Part shown: in pieces, positions 1 to 6,600 of the stretch | Layout: every line of letters begins with the position of its first letter | How positions within the stretch are numbered: the first letter of the stretch is position 1 | The notes under the pieces: generated by a model | What the model saw: only the letters and a program-made list of their open reading frames with translations | What the model was told of the DNA's origin: nothing | Databases searched by the model: none | Made by a program: the position numbers and the translations under genes | Source: Deltaproteobacteria bacterium | Lineage (GTDB): Bacteria; Desulfobacterota; Desulfobacteria; Desulfobacterales; Desulfatibacillaceae | Assembly: GCA_019308705.1 (NCBI GenBank) | Contig: JAFDHW010000050.1 | Coordinates: forward strand, 1 to 10,233 | Reading direction: 5' to 3' | Length of the DNA stretch: 10,233 nt

Positions 1-147
1 CGCGTCAAAGAAAAAGCGGAAGGCAAACCGGTCCCGGCCGGTTTCTTCCGCTTCTTTCCCCTGTTCACCTCCCGCCAGGCGGCCGGGGCGCTCATTGTGG
101 CCGGGATCATCCTGGCGGCCTGGCTGGTCCGGATGCTGTTGTCCTGA
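1..147 (+). CDS. C-terminal end of an unidentified membrane protein (partial)
   Basis: The frame is open from base 1 and ends in a TGA at 145-147, giving 48 residues; the start lies outside the window. The segment begins with a charged, lysine-rich stretch (RVKEKAEGKP). An aromatic patch follows (GFFRFFPLF), then a hydrophobic segment of about 20 residues (AAGALIVAGIILAAWLVRML) that looks like a final transmembrane helix ending almost at the C-terminus. Codon use is GC-rich at third positions, as in the neighbouring genes, which supports it being real coding sequence. It converges on pyrF with only 6 bases between the stop codons, so no separate terminator can fit there. I do not recognise the family from this fragment and assign no function. 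Confidence 0.6.
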   Translation, partial: RVKEKAEGKPVPAGFFRFFPLFTSRQAAGALIVAGIILAAWLVRMLLS

Positions 148-153
148 GTCCGG

Positions 154-816
154 CTATCCCTGCCCCATTTCCTCCAGTATGGCCTTCACCACGGCCTCGG
201 GGTCCTTTGCGTCCCGGATGGGCCGGCCCACCACCACGTAGTCAGCCCCCGCGGCGGCGGCCCCGGCCGGAGTGACCACCCGCTTCTGGTCGCCCGCGTC
301 CCCGCCGGCCGGGCGGATGCCCGGGCACGCCACCAGCAGGCTCGGGTATTGCTTTTTCACCGCCGCGGCCTCCCTGCCCGAGCAAACCACCCCGGAAAGC
401 CCTGCCGCCGCGGCCTTTTCCGCACGGTCCAGAACAATATCTTGCGACGGCCGGCCATGGGACTCTATGGAAGTGAGCAGGGTCACGCCCAGGACCTTCA
501 CCTGGCCTCTTGCTCCCTCCACGGCGGCGGCCAGCATCTCCGGGCCGCCGGTGGCGTGCACCGTGGCCAAGTCCGCGCCCAGGGCGGCCACCCGCTCCAT
601 GGCCCGGCGCACCGTGGCGGGAATGTCCAGAAACTTGAGGTCCAAAAACACCTCCAGCCCCCGGCCCTTCAGCTCCCGCACCAGGCCCGGCCCCTCGGCG
701 GTGAAAAGCTCCAGGCCCACCTTGTAAACGGGCACCAGGCCGGAAAGGCGGTCGGCCCAGGCGAGGGCGGTCTTCTTGCCCGGCACGTCCAAGGCGAACA
801 CGAGCTTGGGGGGCAT
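154..816 (-). CDS. pyrF: Orotidine 5'-phosphate decarboxylase
   Basis: This cytoplasmic enzyme decarboxylates OMP to UMP, the last step of de novo pyrimidine synthesis. The 220-residue product is a single (beta/alpha)8 barrel and slightly short for the family (about 230-240). The signature DxKxxDIP is present as D59-L-K61-F-L-D64-I-P. Other family landmarks are FALDV at 7-11 with D10, YKVGLELF around K32, VTLLTSI at 111-117, the PGIRP phosphate loop at 165-169, QKR at 177-179, and the closing VVVGRPI at 194-200. The ATG at 816-814 is chosen because a full Shine-Dalgarno sequence (AAGGAGGT, 828-821) sits 4 bases upstream. The gene stands alone: its upstream side is a gene-free stretch and its 3' end converges on the partial gene at the window edge. 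There is no sign of damage or transfer, and the identification is secure. Confidence 0.96.
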   Translation of the reverse strand: MPPKLVFALDVPGKKTALAWADRLSGLVPVYKVGLELFTAEGPGLVRELKGRGLEVFLDLKFLDIPATVRRAMERVAALGADLATVHATGGPEMLAAAVEGARGQVKVLGVTLLTSIESHGRPSQDIVLDRAEKAAAAGLSGVVCSGREAAAVKKQYPSLLVACPGIRPAGGDAGDQKRVVTPAGAAAAGADYVVVGRPIRDAKDPEAVVKAILEEMGQG

Positions 817-1108
817 GGGGACCTCCTTGGGTAAAATGCGTTTTTGAAGTGCATTAGCCCACCGCCTCCCCGCGAATCAAGGAAAATCCCAAACGCCGCG
901 AGGCGGAGCGGAAAGGCCGAGGGCAAGGAAGCCGGAAAAGCATCCCGCGGAATTCAGCCTGCCGTCCTGCGCGCCATGGTCCGGCGGGGACCAAGCTCCG
1001 GTCCCGGGACGCCATATCCGAAACAAAGCTGCGGGAAATTCCGGGCACCACCATTCGTCACCCCTTGGCATTGCCCGCCCTTGGGAAACGGCTTCCCCAC
1101 CAAACAGG

Positions 1109-1140
1109 ACCGGCCGCCCCGGAAACAGGGGGCGGCCGGT
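1109..1140 (-). terminator. Strong hairpin, probable transcription terminator of the hdrA-metF operon
   Basis: A perfect 12-bp inverted repeat (accggccgcccc at 1109-1120 and its complement at 1129-1140) encloses an 8-base loop. It lies 37 bases past the stop codon of the last gene of the minus-strand operon. In the minus direction it is followed only by CCTGTTTGG, so the U-tract is poor. It may act with help from Rho, or mainly as an mRNA 3'-end stabiliser. Confidence 0.55.
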
Positions 1141-1155
1141 CTGCCCGGTTCGCTT

Positions 1156-1177
1156 GCCGCCGGGAGGCGGCTTTTCT
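1156..1177 (+). terminator. Short GC hairpin with T-run, plus-strand oriented
   Basis: The arms gccgcc (1156-1161) and ggcggc (1166-1171) enclose a ggga loop and are followed on the plus strand by ttttctc. Read on the plus strand this resembles a short intrinsic terminator. Read on the minus strand it is a second hairpin 6 bases after the response-regulator stop, ahead of the stronger 12-bp hairpin. No plus-strand gene needs it, so it may guard the operon against antisense transcription or simply be part of a tandem 3'-end structure. Confidence 0.35.
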
Positions 1178-1564
1178 CTATTCCAAAAGCAACTTTATGC
1201 TTTCGGTGATCTGCTCGGCGGTGGCCGGCTTGGGGATGTAGTCGTCCGCTTCCGTGCTCATGCCGTCGTAGTGCGAATAGCGCGTTGACGTCACGTGGCT
1301 GGCCACGGCGGTCAACAGGACGATGGGGATGTCCGCGGTCTTCTCGTCGGCCTTGAGTTCCGCGCACACCTGGTAGCCGTCCTTTTTCGGCATCATCACG
1401 TCCAGCACCAGGGCGTCGGGCGGGTTCCGGCGGACCTTCTCCAGGGCCTGCGCCCCGTCGTAGGCCACGTCCACCAAAAACCCCTCCTTCTCCAGGTAGG
1501 ATTTCACGATGTCCGCGAAATCCGGCTCGTCGTCCACCACCAAGATCCGCTTTGCTCCGGTCAT
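1178..1564 (-). CDS. Single-domain response regulator (CheY-like receiver)
   Basis: The product is 128 residues and consists of one receiver domain with no output domain. The receiver residues are all visible: acidic pair D11-D12, phospho-acceptor D55 in the ALVLDVMMP strand, T85 in IVLLTAVA, and K112 in DDYIPKP. Between T85 and K112 there is an extended, polar loop (about residues 88-108, rich in S, T, H and Y) longer than in CheY. The start is supported by GAGGAGG at 1578-1572, 7 bases upstream. It follows metF by 46 bases on the same strand and is the last gene before the hairpins, so it is probably co-transcribed with hdrA-mvhD-metV-metF. No histidine kinase lies in the window, so its partner and target are unknown. 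A role in controlling or docking to the redox complex is speculation from position only. Confidence 0.9.
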   Translation of the reverse strand: MTGAKRILVVDDEPDFADIVKSYLEKEGFLVDVAYDGAQALEKVRRNPPDALVLDVMMPKKDGYQVCAELKADEKTADIPIVLLTAVASHVTSTRYSHYDGMSTEADDYIPKPATAEQITESIKLLLE

Positions 1565-1610
1565 CCGTGTGCCTCCTCGGGGCCGCCGGAAGTCCGAAGA
1601 AAGGCGGCGG

Positions 1611-2546
1611 CTAGTCCACGGCAGGGCGCGGATACAGGCCCGATTCCTCCACGATGCGGGGGACCATTTCCTCCCACTCGATGGCCATGATGTGGAAGCC
1701 CGCCACCCCGGGAACCTCCTTCAGGCGCTGGATGGTCTCGATGCAGATCTTGATCCCTTCCTCGGCCTGCTTTTCCTTGGGGGTGTCGGCCATCCGCTGA
1801 ACCACCTCGTCGGGCACGTCCATGCCCGGCACGCGGTTCTTCATGTACTTGGCCATGCCCGCGCTCTTTAGGGGGGTCACGCCGGCAAGGATGTACACCT
1901 TCTCGGTCAGACCCCTCTCCCTTGCCATTCTTATCCAGTCCTCGAATTTGTCAATATTGTAGATGCACTGGGTCTGGATAAACTCCGCGCCCGCGGCGAT
2001 CTTCTTGGCCAGCCGGGGCACGCGGATCTCGTAGGGATCGGCAAAGGGGTTGGCCGCCGCGCCCACGAACATCTGCGGCGGACGGTGGATGTCCGCGCCG
2101 CCCAGGAACTTGCCCTCGTCGCGCATGTGGCGCACGGTCTGGATGAGCTGCATGCTGTCCAGGTCGTAGACGTTCTGGCCCGTGGCGCAGTCGCCGAAGC
2201 TTTGGTGGTCGCCGGAAAGGCACAGCATGGTGCAGATGTCAAAGGCCGCCGCGCCCAGGATGTCGGACTGCAGGGCGATGCGGTTCCTGTCCCTGGTCAC
2301 CATCTGCAATACCGGCTCCAGCCCCATCTGCTTGATCTTGATGCAGGCGGCCAGCGAGCACAGGCGGGTGACGGAAGTCTGGTTGTCCGTCACGTTGATG
2401 GCGTCCACGTGGTCCTTGATGAGGTTGGCCTTCTTCTCCACCTCGGCGATGTCGCTGCCCCGGGGAGGCCCGCACTCGGAGGTGACGGCCAGGTGCCCGG
2501 CGGCGAGGATCTTTTCCAGCTTGCTGGGGGTTTTGGGGCTTGTCAT
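1611..2546 (-). CDS. metF: Methylenetetrahydrofolate reductase, catalytic subunit MetF
   Basis: The 311-residue protein is a TIM-barrel flavoprotein that interconverts methylene-THF and methyl-THF. In anaerobes with a Wood-Ljungdahl pathway this is the step feeding or draining the methyl branch. Family marks include TSECGPPRG near residues 22-30, with E24 in the place of the catalytic glutamate. INVTDN and CLSGDH are typical strand ends, followed by VGAAANPF and FIQTQCIYNI (flavin/folate pocket region) and ILAGVTPL. The reading frame continues upstream to 2933, but the true start is the ATG at 2546-2544. It overlaps the metV stop as ATGA, and the upstream part only shadows metV. The gene directly follows metV, with which it forms the two-subunit MetFV type of the enzyme rather than the E. 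coli NADH-using type. Electrons then come through partner subunits, here most plausibly HdrA and MvhD. Confidence 0.95.
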   Translation of the reverse strand: MTSPKTPSKLEKILAAGHLAVTSECGPPRGSDIAEVEKKANLIKDHVDAINVTDNQTSVTRLCSLAACIKIKQMGLEPVLQMVTRDRNRIALQSDILGAAAFDICTMLCLSGDHQSFGDCATGQNVYDLDSMQLIQTVRHMRDEGKFLGGADIHRPPQMFVGAAANPFADPYEIRVPRLAKKIAAGAEFIQTQCIYNIDKFEDWIRMARERGLTEKVYILAGVTPLKSAGMAKYMKNRVPGMDVPDEVVQRMADTPKEKQAEEGIKICIETIQRLKEVPGVAGFHIMAIEWEEMVPRIVEESGLYPRPAVD

Positions 2547-3211
2547 AGCTTCACGTCCTCCCTGACAACCTTGCGGGGCCCGCCCGCCCGGTCCGTGGAC
2601 CAGTCCTTCAACGGCGTGATCTTCTCGTAGTCCGAAAACCGATCCAGGGCTTTCAGCCGGTCCACGATGAGCTGCCAGGCGCAGTCCACTTCCTTGTTGA
2701 TCTCGCACTTGCCCTTGGTCGAGCCGCCGCAGGGGCCGTTCAAAATCCGCTTGGCGCAGCGGGAGACGGGGCAGATCCCGCCGGTGACGGCCAGGATGCA
2801 GGACCCGCAGGCCTGGCAGCGCTCCGTCCACACCCCCCGTTCCTCGGTGGCCCCCAAAAAGCAGGTGTTCACCCCGGGGTACACGAACTGGGAGTGGTAT
2901 TTCTCGGCCATGAACTGGACGCCCACGCCGCACGCCAAGGAAAGGATGGCGTCGTAGGTGTCCGCGATGTCCCGGATCTCCTCCAGGTACTCATGGTCGC
3001 ACTGGCGCTCCAAGGTGCGCTCGTCGATCTGCACCTCCCTGCCCTGGTTGGCGAAATACATCCGCAACGCCGAGGCCAGGATGCCCACTTCCTTCTTGCC
3101 CCCCGCCTCGCACACGGTGACGCACTCGTTGCACCCCACGATGAGGAGCTTGTCGGCGTCCTTCACCATGTCGACTATTTCTTCAAAAGGTTTCTGCTTC
3201 GCCACGATCAT
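2543..3211 (-). CDS. metV: Methylenetetrahydrofolate reductase partner subunit MetV (iron-sulfur/zinc protein)
   Basis: The 222-residue protein matches the MetV/MTHFR C-terminal-domain family that accompanies MetF in acetogens and other Wood-Ljungdahl anaerobes. There it passes electrons to the MetF flavin. Cysteines fall in two groups. The first is VGCNECVTVC (C27, C30, C34) with C71 and C94 further on. The second is a C-terminal cluster of C132, C135, C138, C147, C152, C161 and C169, including the family-typical RCQACGSC and LNGPCGG motifs. These would hold the iron-sulfur clusters known for this family. The ATG at 3211-3209 has an excellent Shine-Dalgarno sequence (GAGGAGG at 3226-3220, 8 bases upstream). 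That sequence overlaps the end of mvhD, so translation is probably coupled. The stop overlaps the metF start as ATGA, pointing to equal production of the two subunits. Confidence 0.94.
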   Translation of the reverse strand: MIVAKQKPFEEIVDMVKDADKLLIVGCNECVTVCEAGGKKEVGILASALRMYFANQGREVQIDERTLERQCDHEYLEEIRDIADTYDAILSLACGVGVQFMAEKYHSQFVYPGVNTCFLGATEERGVWTERCQACGSCILAVTGGICPVSRCAKRILNGPCGGSTKGKCEINKEVDCAWQLIVDRLKALDRFSDYEKITPLKDWSTDRAGGPRKVVREDVKL

Positions 3212-3224
3212 GGCTGGATCCTCC

Positions 3225-3662
3225 TCAAGCGGCCTGCTGATTCTTTATCTTGGCCTTGATGGGGTTCGGCCCCAGTTCCCGGATATGATCGGTCATCTCC
3301 TTGGCGTAGGCCGCGAACTTCGGCCCCTCGGAGGAGGAAAGGTTGTACATGCGCACCCTCTCCCCGCCCACGCCTACGGCGTCCAGTATGGCGGCCGCCT
3401 GAGCCACGCGTTTCTTGGCCCGGAAGTTTCCGCCGTTGTAGTGGCACTCGCCTTCCATGCAGCCCACCACGTACACGCCGTCCGCGCCTTTTTCAAAGGC
3501 GTGCAGAAGGTGCAGAAGATCCACCTTGCCGGTGCAGGGCACCCGGATGATCTTCACGTTGGTGGGATAATCCAGTCGCATCGAACCTGCCAGGTCCGCG
3601 GCGGTGTACCCTCAGTAATTGCAGCAAAAGGCCAGGATGACCGGTTCGAAGTTGCTGCTCAT
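3225..3662 (-). CDS. mvhD: MvhD-type [2Fe-2S] electron-transfer subunit, selenoprotein
   Basis: Read with TGA as Sec, the product is 145 residues, a normal length for the hydrogenase delta (MvhD/FrhD/VhuD) family. MvhD carries electrons between a donor/acceptor module and the flavin of HdrA. The N-terminal family motif FCCNxC appears as F12-C13-C14-N15-Y16-Sec17, followed by GYTAADLAG and MRLDYPTNVKIIRVPCTG. Further cysteines are C43 in RVPCTG and C68 and C73 in GCMEGECHYNGGN, the other expected cluster-binding positions. The ATG at 3662-3660 overlaps the hdrA stop as ATGA. The TGA codon (3614-3612) stands exactly where relatives have cysteine, and a stem-loop with a G-starting loop follows (listed separately). 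A caller that stops at TGA would report only a 118-residue frame from 3581, losing the cluster motif. The terminal TGA at 3227-3225 is taken as a true stop because the length fits the family. Confidence 0.93.
3577..3614 (-). promoter_or_regulatory. Selenocysteine codon and SECIS-like element in mvhD
   Basis: The TGA is at 3614-3612. Starting 13 bases later on the minus strand, a 7-bp stem (CGGACCT at 3598-3592 with AGGTTCG at 3588-3582) encloses a GGC loop (3591-3589). A further 3-bp helix (CGC at 3603-3601 with GCG at 3579-3577) lies below it across a 2x2 internal loop. The loop begins with G and starts 21 nt after the TGA, matching the known form of bacterial SECIS elements, which lie just after the UGA and bind SelB. 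The fold was worked out by eye. Confidence 0.8.
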
Positions 3663-6600
3663 AGCACTCCCTCCAAAAGAGCATCCACCTTGCTCATAAT
3701 CTGGTTGTCCGCGTACCAGGACAGGGTGATGGCCTTGGCCGGGCACTCGGATGCGCACACCCCGCAACCATGGCACAGGGCTTCGTCGATTTCCGACACC
3801 CCGTCCTCGTTGATCCTGGGCACGCCGAAGGGGCAGGAACGCACGCAGATCAGGCACGACGCGCAGCGGTCCTGGTCCACTTTGGCGGTGACCGCGGACA
3901 GGGTGAGCTGGTCCTTGGACAGGTAGGTGGCCGCGCGGGCCGCGGCGGCCAGGGCCTGGGCCGTGGTCTCGGACAGAAGCTTGGGCCCGTGGGCCGTGCC
4001 GGCCACGAAAATGCCCTCGGTGGCCATGTCGACGGGCCTCAGCTTCACGTGGGCCTCGATGAAATAGCCTTCCTCGTTGGTCCCGAGCTTCATGATGGTG
4101 GCCAGTTCGCCGACGTCCGAAGGCCGCATGCCCGCGGAGAGGGCGAGGCAGTCCGCGTCCACCTGGAGCTTTTTGCCCAGCACGTGGTCCGTGAAGGTCA
4201 CCTGCACGCCGGAGTCGGCGGACTCCACCCGGGGCGGGTCCTCGGGGTCGTAGCGGAAGAACTTGACCCCGGCTTTGCGGGCCTTGGTGAAGTAGTCCTC
4301 CAGAAGCCCGTAGGTGCGCATGTCGCGGTACAGAACGAACACCTCGGCGTCCGGGTTGTCCTTCTTTATATGAAGGGCGTTCTTCACCGCGGCCTGGCAG
4401 CAGATCCGGGAGCAGTTCTTGTTCTCCTCGTTCCTGCTGCCCACGCACTGGATCATCACCACCCGGTCCAGGTCCTTGGCGTATCCCTCTTCCAGCTTGT
4501 CGGAGAGCTGGGTCTGGGTCATCACCCGCTCGTCCTGGCCGTAGAGGTATTCCGTGGGCTGGTATTCCGAGGCGCCGGTGGCCACCACGGTCACGCCATG
4601 CTCGATCTTCTTCTCCACCATCTCCGGGCCCACCAGCACCCTGGTGACGAAGTTGCCCATAAACCCGGTGAAGTCCGTGATGAGCCCGTTGGTGATCACC
4701 TCCACGTTTTCGTGGGCGCCCACCTTTTCCACCAGGTCGGCCACGGATTTCTTGATGTCCGCGCCCTCGATGGTGTGGAAAAGCTTGTTGGCGAAGCCGC
4801 CCAGGGCGGCTTCCTTTTCCACCAGGGCCACGGGGTATCCCTGGTCGGCCAAAGCCAGCGCAGCGGTCATGCCGGCCACGCCTCCGCCGATCACCAGGGC
4901 CTTGTGGTGCACGGGAATCTTCTTCTCGTGCAGCGGGTCCAAGGTGGCGGCCCGGGCCACGGCCATGCGCACCAGGTCCTTGGCCTTTTCCGTGGCCTGC
5001 TCCGGGTCCTTGGAATGCACCCAGGAGTCCTGGTTCCTGATGTTGGCCATCTCGAACAGGTACTTGTTCAGGCCCGAGGACTCCAGGGTGTCCATGAAGA
5101 TGCCCTCGTGGGTCTTGGGCGTGCACGAGGCCACCACCACGCGGTTTAACTTCTGTTCCGCGATGACCTCCTTCATGATGTCCTGGGTGTCCTGGGAGCA
5201 GGTGAACAGGTTGGTGCCCACGTAGACCACGCCGGGAAGCTTCTTGGTGTATTCCTCCAGGGCGTCCATGTCCACCACGCCGGCGATGTTGATGCCGCAC
5301 TTGCAGAGGAACACGCCGATGCGCGGCTCCTCCCCGGTCACGTCGCGCTCGGCGGGGAACTCCACGGTCTTGAGCAACGTGCCCCGCGCCTCGGCCAGCC
5401 CGCTTACAGCCGCGGCCGCGGCGGCGGAGGCTTCCGTCACCGAACTGGGGATGTCCTTGGGTCCGGCGAACACGCCGCAGGCGTACACGCCCGGCCGGGA
5501 AGTGGACACCGGGGTGAAGGGGTCGGTGGCCGCGAACCGGTACTGGTCCATGTCGACGTGCAGCCGGTGGGCAAGCTGTCCCACGGATTCGGGGATCCGC
5601 AGGCCCACCGAGAGCACCACGATGTCGAACTCCTCCACATGGATGTTCCCGGCCTCGTCCGCGTAGCGCAAAGACAGCCGGTTGGGGTCGCCCGGCACCG
5701 GGTCGATGGTGTGGACCCTGGCCTTGACGAACCGCACGCCCTCCTTGTCCCGGGCGCGTTCCAGGTATTTTTCGTAGTCCTTGCCAAAGGTCCGGATGTC
5801 CATGTTGAAGATGGCGCAGTCCAAGTCGCCCTTGGCGTGCTCCTTGGCGATCATGGCGTCCTTGATGGCGTACATGCAGCACACCGAGGAGCAGTAGCCG
5901 TTTCCGCACTGGTTGGTGTCCCGGGAGCCCACGCACTGCAACCAGGCCACCTTCTTGGGCTCCGCCTCGTCCGACGGGCGGACGAGGTGGCCCATGGTGG
6001 GGCCGGAGGCCGAGAGGTACCGCTCGAACTCCAGGCTGGTGAGCACGTTGGGGTGGGACTTGTAGTGGTACTGGTTCTCCAGGGGCGTGGGATCATAAAT
6101 CTCGCTGCCCGGACACAGCACCACGGAGCCCACCTCCAGGGTCAGGTCCTTGGGCTGGTCGTCGTGGATCACCGCCTTGGCCAGGCAGGCCTCCACGCAC
6201 TGGTAGCACTCGGAGCAGATGCCGCACTTCAGGCACCGGGAGGCTTCTTCCAGGGCATCCTCTTCGGAAAACGCGCAGGTCACTTCCTTGAAGTTGCCCT
6301 CGCGGTCCTGCGGCAGCAGGCAGGCAGGCTCCACCCGGGGCTTCTTGGGCTCCTCTTCGGTGTCGGGCTTGACGAAATCCCACTTCTTTTCCCGGCCCTC
6401 GGCAAGGTCCGCGCCGGTGACAAAGCGGTGGATGCTCTCCGCGGCTGTCTTGCCGCTCTCCACCGCCTCCACCACGCTTCTTGGGCCGTAGAACACGTCG
6501 CCGCCTGCGAACACCCAATCAAGGGGGGTTTGCAGGGTGACGGGGTCCGCGGCCAGGCCGCCCCGGGGGGTGGTTTCCACGGACTGGGTATCGGCAAAGG

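Larger units (their letters stand above)
817..1177. other. Gene-free stretch between pyrF and the response-regulator gene
   Basis: No convincing gene is present. The one plus-strand reading frame across it (from 844) is rich in P, R, G and K and lacks a ribosome binding site or any recognisable motif. The pyrF-proximal end carries its Shine-Dalgarno sequence. There is also a very weak minus-strand promoter-like pair: TTGATT at 880-875 and TAATGC at 856-851, 18 bases apart. The operon-proximal end holds two hairpins, listed separately. A further 6-bp inverted repeat (gggacc at 987-992, ggtccc at 1000-1005) is too weak to interpret. Confidence 0.6.

Noticed and set aside
844..1209. Plus-strand 121-codon frame in the gap after pyrF
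   Set aside because: There is no Shine-Dalgarno sequence and no motif, the composition is R/P/G/K-rich, and it runs through two hairpins and into the response-regulator gene.
3225..3581. A short 118-residue protein starting at 3581 instead of full MvhD
   Set aside because: This start lies inside the MvhD family sequence, has no ribosome binding site, and would remove the FCCNxC cluster motif. The ATG at 3662 coupled to the hdrA stop is far better.
3612..5936. Long minus-strand frame in another phase overlapping hdrA and mvhD
   Set aside because: The translation is low-complexity R/G/P/H sequence with no family features; it is a GC-driven shadow of hdrA.
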